A stretch of 42,155 bases of DNA from Fluviicola sp. (GTDB lineage: Bacteria > Bacteroidota > Bacteroidia > Flavobacteriales_D > Crocinitomicaceae). The notes beneath the pieces were generated by a model that was given only the letters and a program-made list of their open reading frames with translations, was not told the DNA's origin and ran no database searches. The translations under genes and the position numbers were made by a program. This document shows, one piece after another, positions 24,874 through 33,492 of this stretch. The first letter of the stretch is position 1. The number at the start of each line of letters is the position of its first letter. Location: the NCBI GenBank assembly GCA_002734065.2, contig NVXU02000040.1, forward strand, positions 1-42,155. The letters are read 5' to 3'.

Positions 24874-25572
24874 TCAAAGTACCGTAAATACAGCAATACC
24901 CCAAGATAGTCCTATGCTTGCAACCGCCTTTACACTTTCTTTACCGGTTACCGTATCTGTGAACAATTCATACCAGAACAAGCGTTGAAAAGGCAGAATT
25001 AATAGAAATGCCATTGTAGAACTTACAATAACCTTTCTTAAATCAATTGGATCTAATTCCCATTGTGGATCAAATGCTCCCTCCCAAAGGATTGCTATGG
25101 AAATTCCACAATAGAGAGGAACAATCAAATTGCTTATTGTTACCCAGCCTTTTTTTGGTTCTTTTTTGGGACTACCCAAGAAAAGATTCCAACATTCCAA
25201 AAGAAAAGTAATAACAGCAAAACTTGCAACTCCACCAAAAATATACAAGGTTTCGTCTGAAAATGAAAAATCTCTAGGCTCAATTAGTACACACCCCATA
25301 TATACTATGAGGATTGTAGTAAAAAGTGCTCCAAAAAATAACATTGTAATTATAAAAAGTTCCGATTTCGTTATATTTTCCTTTTTTTTGAATGAAAGAC
25401 TCCTTGCTTTTATAACACCAAAAGGCATAGCTAAAATGGCGATACTTAAAATAGCATAGCCTACTAAAGGATTATATCCAGGTCTCATAATACTCATGTT
25501 TTCATCAAGAAAATAGGAACTTGAAATAACACAGACGGAAATAATTATATTTGCTAATGTGCTAACCGACAT
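24874..25572 (-). CDS. Hypothetical integral membrane protein
   Basis: This 232-aa protein has about six hydrophobic segments: residues 5-22, 36-54, 71-91, 107-125, 145-165 and a C-terminal pair. A charged KKKENITK loop follows the second helix. No family is recognised. It is the only gene between the two direct repeats of the riboswitch-thiS segment and is convergent to the thiS remnant. It may be a passenger of the rearrangement. Confidence 0.7.
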   Translation of the reverse strand: MSVSTLANIIISVCVISSSYFLDENMSIMRPGYNPLVGYAILSIAILAMPFGVIKARSLSFKKKENITKSELFIITMLFFGALFTTILIVYMGCVLIEPRDFSFSDETLYIFGGVASFAVITFLLECWNLFLGSPKKEPKKGWVTISNLIVPLYCGISIAILWEGAFDPQWELDPIDLRKVIVSSTMAFLLILPFQRLFWYELFTDTVTGKESVKAVASIGLSWGIAVFTVL

Positions 25573-25715
25573 AAAGGATTTTTCTTTTTTTGTAGTTTAT
25601 CAGGGCATCGTAAGTAGAAAAACATCACTATGATATCTAACAAATGTTTTCACCGCAAATTTAATGTTTTATTTGGACTTGTTATTTTATCTGTTTATTG
25701 GTGGGAAATCCGTTC

Positions 25716-26072
25716 ATAACTTCTTTCTCCAAGCTTCTTTTCTCTTTGAAATTATCCCTATCTTTACACCGTAAACTTTAGGAGTAACTAGTTTAGTTTG
25801 AGAAACATCCTTAGAACCTGATTTGGCTGAAACCAACGTAGGGAAAAGTAAGAAAAATGCTTCGCCGTCTTCTCGGTCAGCATTCTCCAAATGTTTACAG
25901 ACGAATAATTAACAAACGAATCAAATGGATTCTGAACAGAAAATTGAAGTTACTGTCAATGAAAACGAGCATTCTTTCAATGCCGAAACAAACGTGCAAC
26001 AACTTCTCGAAGAATTAAAAACACCAAGCAACGGAATTGCAATCGCCATCAACGAACACGTAATTCCAAAAA
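25716..26072 (+). repeat. Direct repeat copy 2: promoter + TPP riboswitch + thiS 5' part
   Basis: This is the second copy of the 357-bp segment at 24334, offset by 1382 bp. It runs into the intact thiS and the thi operon, so this is the functional copy. Confidence 0.92.
25770..25849 (+). ncRNA. TPP riboswitch (THI element), copy 2, controlling the thi operon
   Basis: The core is the same as in copy 1: TTGAGA, GAACCTGAT (25814-25822) and ACGTAGGGAA, with TATCTTTA (25759-25766) just upstream. The hairpin downstream (25856-25884) differs from copy 1 by one C-to-T change that keeps a G-T pair. It should repress thiS-thiC and the following genes when thiamine pyrophosphate is plentiful. Confidence 0.95.
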
Positions 26073-26143
26073 CGAAATGGAAAAAAACGAAATTAAATAA
26101 CAAGGATAAAATATTAATAATAACAGCAACACAGGGAGGGTAG
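25925..26143 (+). CDS. thiS: Sulfur carrier protein ThiS
   Basis: This 72-aa ubiquitin-like protein carries the sulfur for thiazole synthesis. It has the usual EVTVNENEHSF start, LLEELK, the GIAIAINEHVIPKTKW segment and the required C-terminal ATQGG. It is the first gene under the second TPP riboswitch and lies about 220 bp before thiC. The activating enzyme ThiF is not in the window. Confidence 0.95.
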   Translation: MDSEQKIEVTVNENEHSFNAETNVQQLLEELKTPSNGIAIAINEHVIPKTKWKKTKLNNKDKILIITATQGG

Positions 26144-26156
26144 GGTTGAATGTTTC

Positions 26157-26250
26157 AATGTTCTAATGATTGAAGGAATGCCCATGGTAGGTATTACTCA
26201 TTAAACCATTCTAGCAGGAATCTACGTCAACATTAAATCATTAGAACATT
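26157..26250. repeat. Inverted repeat in the thiS-thiC gap
   Basis: The arms aatgttctaatgatt (26157-26171) and aatcattagaacatt (26236-26250) are perfect 15-bp complements. The same sequence family forms 23-bp arms at 37465-37574. It may form a hairpin in the thi transcript. Confidence 0.75.
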
Positions 26251-26361
26251 GGACAGGTTACGTGAAAAAATCATACTACACATAATACAACGCTATTAGC
26301 GTAAATCATAAAGATCAGCGTCATCAGCGTTCCATTTAAAACATTAACATTAAATCATTAA

Positions 26362-28224
<1,863 letters not shown>

Positions 28225-28240
28225 TAATTAAAGTGATTCG

Positions 28241-28288
28241 ATTTTACACTGAGAACACTGAGGCTCTCGAAGTGTCGAAGTGTAAAAT
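28241..28288. repeat. Nested inverted repeat between thiC and thiE1
   Basis: The outer arms attttacact / agtgtaaaat (28241-28250, 28279-28288) are perfect. Inner acact / agtgt arms surround the dispersed core ctgaggctctcgaagt (28258-28273), which is also present in the repeat between the two paaE genes. It has no T-tract. Confidence 0.75.
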
Positions 28289-28294
28289 TACTAA

Positions 28295-28942
28295 TTGAAA
28301 AAAATGATAGTATTGATTTCACCGGAAACGGACATAAAAAACGAAATTCAAATTCTGCATCAACTTTTCGATGCGGGACTGGAATTCTATCATTTTAGAA
28401 AACCGAGTAAATCCTTGCAAGAACACCGTGATTACTTAAATCAAATCGATGAAAAGCATCACGACAAGATAATCACGCATTATTTCCATGAATTGGCCAA
28501 TGAATTTAATTTAAAAGGCATCCATTTACAAGAACAAGTGAGAAAGGACTTAGGAGTTAACATAGAAGATTACATTTCGGAGCAACACCAAAGCTCGAAC
28601 GCTCCAAAGCTCCAAAGCTCCAAAACACTAACAATATCTTCCTCCTTCCACGACCCTTCCACTCTCGAAAACTGCTCCACCAACTTCGATTACAACCTGC
28701 TAAGCCCTGTTTTTTCTTCCATATCAAAAAAAGGATACGAAGGCAAAGGATTTGATGTCAGTGGAACAAAAAAAACAATCGTTGGTATGGGCGGCGTCAA
28801 CGAAGACACCATCGAAGCAACTTTAAAGTTAGGTTACAAAGGCATCGGAGTCCTCGGTGGCGTCTGGAACGCAAAAGATCCCCTCAACGCCTTTTTGAAC
28901 ATCAAAAAGAAATACGATGAGATTAAATCATTAAATCATTAA
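28295..28942 (+). CDS. thiE: Thiamine phosphate synthase-like protein (ThiE/TenI), copy 1
   Basis: This 215-aa TIM-barrel protein belongs to the ThiE/TenI family. ThiE joins the pyrimidine and thiazole moieties; TenI relatives aromatise the thiazole. It has the late GMGGVNEDTIEATLKLGYKGIGVLGGVW motif, but the early substrate-binding residues are poorly conserved, so a TenI-like role is possible. Residues about 97-110 (QHQSSNAPKLQSSK) are encoded by gctccaaa-type micro-repeat DNA. The last codons and stop lie in an attaaatc octamer repeat. Both look like repeat invasion of coding sequence. Confidence 0.82.
   Translation: MKKMIVLISPETDIKNEIQILHQLFDAGLEFYHFRKPSKSLQEHRDYLNQIDEKHHDKIITHYFHELANEFNLKGIHLQEQVRKDLGVNIEDYISEQHQSSNAPKLQSSKTLTISSSFHDPSTLENCSTNFDYNLLSPVFSSISKKGYEGKGFDVSGTKKTIVGMGGVNEDTIEATLKLGYKGIGVLGGVWNAKDPLNAFLNIKKKYDEIKSLNH
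28586..28628. repeat. gctccaaa octamer repeat inside thiE1
   Basis: Three consecutive gctccaaa units, plus a diverged copy before them, lie in frame in thiE1. The same units in inverse orientation occur in intergenic DNA near 2356-2398 and 40935-40965. Confidence 0.75.
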
Positions 28943-28969
28943 ATCATTAAATCATTAAAACATTCTAAC
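28922..28969. repeat. attaaatc octamer tandem repeat across the thiE1 stop
   Basis: Four perfect attaaatc units are followed by attaaaac and attctaac. The thiE1 stop codon (28940-28942) is inside the third unit. Nearby, at about 29001-29023, is a separate aattcata repeat. Confidence 0.88.
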
Positions 28970-29031
28970 ACGAGTCAACTTTAATTTCAAATGATAACTT
29001 CAATAATTCATAATTCATAATTCTAACAGGC

Positions 29032-29781
29032 ATGCCCTTCAAACGTCCCTTCATTCTCACCATCGCCGGCTTCGACCCTTCCAACGGAGCAGGATTGACT
29101 GCTGACATTAAAACTTTTGAGAAATTAAAATGCTACGGTCTTTCTGTTTGCACCGCAGTCACAGTTCAGAACGATGTTGATTTTAAAGAATGCCATTGGA
29201 CAAATATGGATGTTATTGAGTCTCAAATCAACATTCTTTTTGAGCGTTTCGAAATTAAGTACGTGAAGATTGGAATCGTTGAGAATTGGTCTGTTCTTAA
29301 TCAGATTATTGACCTGCTTTTAGAGCATAATTCTAACATTAAAATCATTTTAGATCCAATTCTTAAATCAAGTTCAAATTTTGAGTTTCACAAAGACGAT
29401 GTGGCTGAATTTGACAAAATTATCGCTAAAATTTATCTTTTGACACCAAATCACCTCGAAATTGAGAATTTATACGCCGAGAAGTCTATTAAAGAGACAA
29501 TTTCGCATATTCAGAGCAAGACCAATCTATTCTTGAAAGGGGGGCATCGTTCAGAGAAGGTTGGAACTGATGAACTTTTCACCAAAGAAGGAAAACAGTT
29601 CGTTTTTAAGCCAAAATCGACGAAAATTTCAGAAAAGCATGGAAGCGGTTGTGTTCTTTCTTCGGCAATTAGCAGTTATTTGACGTTGGAATTCCCATTA
29701 GTTAAAGCGTGTTATAAGGGTAAGAAATATGCAGAACGTTTTTTAAGTTCGAATAAAAGTAAATTGGGTTACCATTTATAA
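29032..29781 (+). CDS. thiD: Hydroxymethylpyrimidine/phosphomethylpyrimidine kinase ThiD
   Basis: This 249-aa ribokinase-fold enzyme phosphorylates the pyrimidine precursor. Signature parts are TIAGFDPSNGAGLTADIKTF near residues 10-29, CTAVTVQN, VKIGIVEN, ILDPILKS, LTPNHLEIENL, and the anion-hole segment KHGSGCVLSSAISSYL. It follows thiE1 after a repeat-filled 89-bp gap and is followed by an inserted four-helix-bundle gene. Confidence 0.94.
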   Translation: MPFKRPFILTIAGFDPSNGAGLTADIKTFEKLKCYGLSVCTAVTVQNDVDFKECHWTNMDVIESQINILFERFEIKYVKIGIVENWSVLNQIIDLLLEHNSNIKIILDPILKSSSNFEFHKDDVAEFDKIIAKIYLLTPNHLEIENLYAEKSIKETISHIQSKTNLFLKGGHRSEKVGTDELFTKEGKQFVFKPKSTKISEKHGSGCVLSSAISSYLTLEFPLVKACYKGKKYAERFLSSNKSKLGYHL

Positions 29782-29813
29782 GAAGTTAAGAATGTTAGAA
29801 GTTAAGGAGTTAA
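29782..29813. repeat. gaagttaag micro-repeat, left arm beside the first S23 gene
   Basis: The sequence gaagttaagaatgttagaag ends in ttaaggagttaa. Its inverse complement family (cttctaacttcttaactcc) lies at 30311-30352 beyond the S23 gene, so the two arms face each other across it. Confidence 0.7.
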
Positions 29814-29923
29814 ATAGAAATCTAATCGTGATAAGTTCATTTACAGATCTTATTTCAAAAAGCGCATTGAAGATTGAATATATTTACTTAAATTATTTAG
29901 GACTTAACCCTAAAAGATTTAAA

Positions 29924-30289
29924 ATGATCAAGACAACAACCTTCGAAGACCTTATTTTATGGCAAAAAGCACACGCTTTTGTTCTTTCAACGTACAGAAT
30001 GACAAAAGCATTCCCAAAAGATGAAACTTATGGATTGACAAGTCAATTTAAACGAGCGTCTGTTTCTATCGCTGCAAATATCGCGGAAGGGTACAAAAAG
30101 AAAGGAACAAAAGATAAATTACGATTTTACAACATTGCACAAGGTTCATTGGAAGAATGTCGGTATTTCCTTATTCTAACGAAAGATTTAGGTTATCAAG
30201 AAGATGTTACCAAAGAAAGAAACAAATTAATTGAAGTAAGCAAATTGTTAAATGCTTATTGCAGAACAATCTTAAACTCAATGCGATGA
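29924..30289 (+). CDS. Four-helix-bundle (S23-type) protein, copy 1
   Basis: This 121-aa protein belongs to the S23/four-helix-bundle family, first seen in intervening sequences of 23S rRNA genes. Features are FEDLILWQKAHAFVLSTYRMTKAFPKDETYGLTSQFKRASVSIAANIAEG and LEECRYFLILTKDLGY. The ATG at 29924 matches family starts; an open extension to 29792 runs through repeat DNA and is rejected. The family is of unknown cellular function. It has no known role in thiamine synthesis, yet it lies inside the thi operon between thiD and thiE2. Confidence 0.9.
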   Translation: MIKTTTFEDLILWQKAHAFVLSTYRMTKAFPKDETYGLTSQFKRASVSIAANIAEGYKKKGTKDKLRFYNIAQGSLEECRYFLILTKDLGYQEDVTKERNKLIEVSKLLNAYCRTILNSMR

Positions 30290-30310
30290 ATTCACGAATT
30301 TCTCTATCAC

Positions 30311-30352
30311 CAGCTTCTAACTTCTTAACTCCTGTCTTCTTAACTTCTAACC
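30311..30352. repeat. cttctaac/cttcttaac micro-repeat, right arm after the first S23 gene
   Basis: The cttctaac and cttcttaactcc units face the left arm at 29782-29813 in inverse orientation. The repeat ends one base before the ATG of thiE2. Confidence 0.72.
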
Positions 30353-30997
30353 ATGCATAAACTTTATTACATATCACAGGGGAAAACTCCACACGATCAT
30401 TTGAATAATATTCGAAACGTATGTGAAGTAGGATGTAAATTGGTCCAACTTCGATTAAAAAAGATTTCTGACCAAGAATATCTTGCGACTGCAAAAAAAG
30501 CACTCAAAATCTGCAATTCTTTTAATGCAAAACTCATCATCAATGACAACGTTTTTGTTGCCAACCAAATCAATTGCTTCGGTATTCACGTTGGTAAAAA
30601 CGATGAATCACCCACTTTTATTCGCAAACAATTGGACTCAAATAAAATCATTGGCGGAACTGCAAACACACTCGAAGATTGCCTCAATTTAATAAAACAA
30701 CAGGTCGATTACATAGGTTTAGGTCCGTTTAAACACACAACAACCAAGAAAGTACTCAGTCCAATTTTGGGAATGAAAGGTTGCAGAAATATTCTCACAG
30801 AACTAAAAAAACGAAATATTAATACCCCAATTTATGCCATCGGCGGCATCGAATTAGAAGACATTGATTCATTAATCAACCTCGGGTTTCACGGTGTTGC
30901 CCTATCTTCAGCATTGACAAAAGCCTCTTCTTCGCAAAGCGGAGATGCAAAAAACAACACCGAGAATCTACGACTTCTTAACTTCTTAACTTCTTAA
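30353..30997 (+). CDS. thiE: Thiamine phosphate synthase ThiE, copy 2
   Basis: This 214-aa protein is the better ThiE candidate of the two. It has LVQLRLKK for pyrimidine-pyrophosphate binding near residue 35, IINDNVFVANQINCFGIHVGKND in the middle, YIGLGPFKHTTTK, and PIYAIGGIELEDI near the end. It condenses hydroxymethylpyrimidine diphosphate with thiazole phosphate. The last seven residues and the stop are encoded by a cttcttaa octamer repeat that continues into the gap before thiG. Confidence 0.92.
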   Translation: MHKLYYISQGKTPHDHLNNIRNVCEVGCKLVQLRLKKISDQEYLATAKKALKICNSFNAKLIINDNVFVANQINCFGIHVGKNDESPTFIRKQLDSNKIIGGTANTLEDCLNLIKQQVDYIGLGPFKHTTTKKVLSPILGMKGCRNILTELKKRNINTPIYAIGGIELEDIDSLINLGFHGVALSSALTKASSSQSGDAKNNTENLRLLNFLTS

Positions 30998-31013
30998 CTT
31001 CTTAACTCCTTAA
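30974..31013. repeat. cttcttaa octamer tandem repeat across the thiE2 stop
   Basis: Four perfect cttcttaa units and one ctccttaa unit follow each other. The thiE2 stop at 30995-30997 is the end of the third unit. The thiG ATG follows at 31023. Confidence 0.9.
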
Positions 31014-31022
31014 CTCCTAATT

Positions 31023-31790
31023 ATGAAATTAACCATCGCAAACAAATCATTCTCCTCTCGCTTATTCACTGGTACCGGTAAGTTCAGCTCGTCGCAACTA
31101 ATGAAAGATGCTTTGTTGGAATCAGCAAGTGAACTCATTACCGTTGCTTTAAAAAGAGTAGATGTAAAAAACGAAGAGGATGATATCCTCACGCACTTGA
31201 ACCATCCAAGGATTAATTTATTGCCCAATACCTCTGGTGTGAGAAATGCAAAAGAAGCTGTTTTTGCAGCACAACTTTCTAGAGAAGCATTGGAAACGAA
31301 TTGGATAAAGTTGGAAATTCACCCAGATCCAAAATACTTGCTTCCAGATCCTATTGAGACCCTAAAAGCAACAGAAGAACTTGTAAAACTAGGTTTTGTA
31401 GTCATGCCGTACATTCATGCCGACCCTGTTTTGTGCAAACGTTTAGAAGATGTTGGGGCACAATGTGTCATGCCATTAGGCGCACCAATCGGAACGAATA
31501 AAGGAATTAAAACCAAAGAATTCTTGGAAATAATCATTGAGCAAAGCAAAGTTCCAGTGATTGTTGACGCAGGATTAGGAGCTCCTTCTCATGCTGCTTA
31601 CGCAATGGAATTAGGTGCAGATGCAGTCTTGGTCAACACAGCAATTGCAGTTTCCAAAAATCCAGTCGCAATGGCAAAAGCTTTTCGTTTGGCAGTAGAA
31701 GCTGGGAGAATTGCCTACGAAGCAAAATTGGTAAGTGTGAAAAATAGTGCGGAAGCAAGTAGTCCGTTAACCTCATTCTTAAAAGTGTAA
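31023..31790 (+). CDS. thiG: Thiazole synthase ThiG
   Basis: This 255-aa TIM-barrel enzyme assembles the thiazole ring from deoxyxylulose phosphate, dehydroglycine and the ThiS thiocarboxylate. It has [12 protein letters not shown] near 12-24 and ALKRVDVKN. The Schiff-base lysine is in [17 protein letters not shown] (K96), with PIGTNKGIK and [29 protein letters not shown] after it. It is the direct partner of ThiS and ThiH in this operon. Confidence 0.96.
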   Translation: MKLTIANKSFSSRLFTGTGKFSSSQLMKDALLESASELITVALKRVDVKNEEDDILTHLNHPRINLLPNTSGVRNAKEAVFAAQLSREALETNWIKLEIHPDPKYLLPDPIETLKATEELVKLGFVVMPYIHADPVLCKRLEDVGAQCVMPLGAPIGTNKGIKTKEFLEIIIEQSKVPVIVDAGLGAPSHAAYAMELGADAVLVNTAIAVSKNPVAMAKAFRLAVEAGRIAYEAKLVSVKNSAEASSPLTSFLKV

Positions 31791-31791
31791 A

Positions 31792-31817
31792 TAGCTTTTG
31801 GCTGTTAGCCTTTAGCT
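31792..31817. repeat. tagcttttggctgttagcc repeat, left arm beside the second S23 gene
   Basis: This 26-nt arm directly follows the thiG stop. Its inverse complement occurs at 32228-32253 with 23 of 26 positions identical. The two arms bracket the second S23 gene. Confidence 0.8.
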
Positions 31818-31834
31818 AAGTTAATTTTAACAAA

Positions 31835-32188
31835 ATGAGAGATTATAAAAAATACCAAGTTTGGACTAAAGCACACAAATTGGCTTTGGATGTTTATGCT
31901 TTAACCAAGAATTTTCCTAAAAGTGAACAATATGGGATTACTTCGCAATTAAGAAGAGCATCTTTATCTATCCCTACCAATATCGTCGAGGGTACAGGAC
32001 GTAATTCTGAAAAAGAATTTGCTTACTTCATTAATATTGCCGCTGGTTCTGCAGCAGAAGTAGAATATCTTCTCATCTTTTCTAAAGACTATGCGTATAT
32101 ATCGGAAAATGAGCACGAAAAAATCAATGCTGAAGTTGTTTCTGTTAGAAAAATGTTGAATGCACTTTATTCCAAAGTCAAAAGCTAA
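31835..32188 (+). CDS. Four-helix-bundle (S23-type) protein, copy 2
   Basis: This 117-aa protein is of the same family as the copy at 29924 but clearly diverged from it. It has YKKYQVWTKAHKLALDVYALTKNFPKSEQYGITSQLRRASLSIPTNIVEG at the start and AAEVEYLLIFSKD later. The divergence argues for two separate arrivals rather than a recent duplication. It stands between thiG and thiH and ends 4 bp before the thiH start, with inverted repeats on both sides. Confidence 0.9.
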   Translation: MRDYKKYQVWTKAHKLALDVYALTKNFPKSEQYGITSQLRRASLSIPTNIVEGTGRNSEKEFAYFINIAAGSAAEVEYLLIFSKDYAYISENEHEKINAEVVSVRKMLNALYSKVKS

Positions 32189-32192
32189 AAAG

Positions 32193-33359
32193 ATGAAAGA
32201 AAATCGCGAAATAGAAATCGAGTCGATAGCTAAAAGCCAACAGCCAACAGCTAACTGCTCATTTTTTAACACCTTCAAAGAGTACAACTGGGATTCTACA
32301 CTCCAATCTATCTTCGATAAAACAGAATCCGACGTTCGACGCGCCATCACAAGCCATTCTCGAAACCTCGAAGATTTCAAAGCACTGATTTCCCCTGCAG
32401 CAAAGCCTTTTCTAGAACAAATGGCACAAATTAGTCAAGGTTTAACCAAAAAACGCTTCGGAAATACGATTCAGATGTATGCTCCCATGTATTTGAGTAA
32501 TGAATGTCAGAATATTTGCACCTATTGTGGGTTTAGTTTGACGAATAAGATTCCTAGAAGAACACTCACGGATGCAGAAATAATCAAAGAGGTCGAATTC
32601 TTAAAAAAGAAAGGCTACGACCATATTCTCCTAGTTACCGGAGAAGCGAACAGAACAGTTGGCGTTGATTATATAAAGAATGCTATTAAAGTAGTAAAAC
32701 CCCATTTCTCCAATATTTCAATAGAAGTGCAACCACTGGAGCAAGATGAATACGAAGAATTAATTGCAGAAGGATTGTATGCGGTCCTTGTTTATCAAGA
32801 GACTTATCACCGAGACGAGTACAAAAAGCACCATCCAAAAGGAAAAAAATCCAATTTTGACTACCGTTTAGATACTCCCGACCGGTTAGGTAGGGCAGAA
32901 GTGCATAAAATTGGCTTAGGCGCATTGTTTGGCTTGGAAGATTGGCGAGCAGATTCTTTCTTCACAGCTCTGCATCTCAAGTATTTGCAAAAGAATTATT
33001 GGAAGACAAAATACTCCATTTCTTTCCCTAGGTTGCGCCCACATTCGGGTGGTTTAGAACCAAAGGTTGAAATGACCGATGCAGATTTAGTACAACTCAT
33101 TTGCGCTTACCGAATGCTCGACGAAGACTTAGAACTGTCTATTTCTACCCGAGAAAGTGAAGTTTTTAGAAACAATATTGTGAAATTTGGAGCAACAACC
33201 CTTTCTGCGGAATCTAAAACAAACCCTGGAGGATATGTTGTTGAGCGACAATCACTCGAACAATTTGAAATATCAGACGAACGCACAACAGAAGAGATTT
33301 CTAAAATGCTGAAAGAGCAAAATTTGGAGGTTGTGTGGAAAGATTGGGAAAACTGGTAG
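32193..33359 (+). CDS. thiH: 2-iminoacetate synthase ThiH
   Basis: This 388-aa radical SAM enzyme cleaves tyrosine to give dehydroglycine for thiazole formation. The cluster motif CQNICTYC (C105, C109, C112) is followed by HILLVTGE, VQPLEQDEYEELIAEGLYAVLVYQETYHRDEYKKHHPKGKKSNFDYRLDTPDR and SFPRLRPHSGG. The ATG at 32193 is the only suitable start. It puts about 12 residues (SIAKSQQPTANC region) encoded by the repeat arm at 32228-32253 before the family's usual N-terminus. The earlier ATG at 32160 lies inside the S23 gene. Confidence 0.93.
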   Translation: MKENREIEIESIAKSQQPTANCSFFNTFKEYNWDSTLQSIFDKTESDVRRAITSHSRNLEDFKALISPAAKPFLEQMAQISQGLTKKRFGNTIQMYAPMYLSNECQNICTYCGFSLTNKIPRRTLTDAEIIKEVEFLKKKGYDHILLVTGEANRTVGVDYIKNAIKVVKPHFSNISIEVQPLEQDEYEELIAEGLYAVLVYQETYHRDEYKKHHPKGKKSNFDYRLDTPDRLGRAEVHKIGLGALFGLEDWRADSFFTALHLKYLQKNYWKTKYSISFPRLRPHSGGLEPKVEMTDADLVQLICAYRMLDEDLELSISTRESEVFRNNIVKFGATTLSAESKTNPGGYVVERQSLEQFEISDERTTEEISKMLKEQNLEVVWKDWENW

Positions 33360-33363
33360 TTAA

Positions 33364-33452
33364 TGGAGCGTTGGAGCTTAGAAGCGTTAGAAAACCAACA
33401 CTCCAACACTCTAACACTCCAACACTCTAACACTCCAATTCTCCAACTCTGG
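33364..33452. repeat. ctccaaca/ctctaaca octamer repeat after thiH
   Basis: A ggagcgttggagctt stretch is followed by alternating ctccaacactctaacactcc units. The first part is inverse to the second, so the region can fold back. It fills most of the gap between thiH and the next gene; no T-tract terminator or thiF is seen. Confidence 0.75.
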
Positions 33453-33492
33453 CATCCTTTTTGTATTCTCACTACTAACAAAAAACATTACT

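Noticed and set aside
24874-25572. Thiamine or pyrimidine transporter under the first riboswitch
   Set aside because: The gene is on the opposite strand to the riboswitch and has no transporter signature, so the riboswitch cannot control it.
29792-29923. N-terminal extension of the first S23 protein
   Set aside because: The first 44 codons are translated repeat and spacer DNA; family homology begins at the ATG at 29924.
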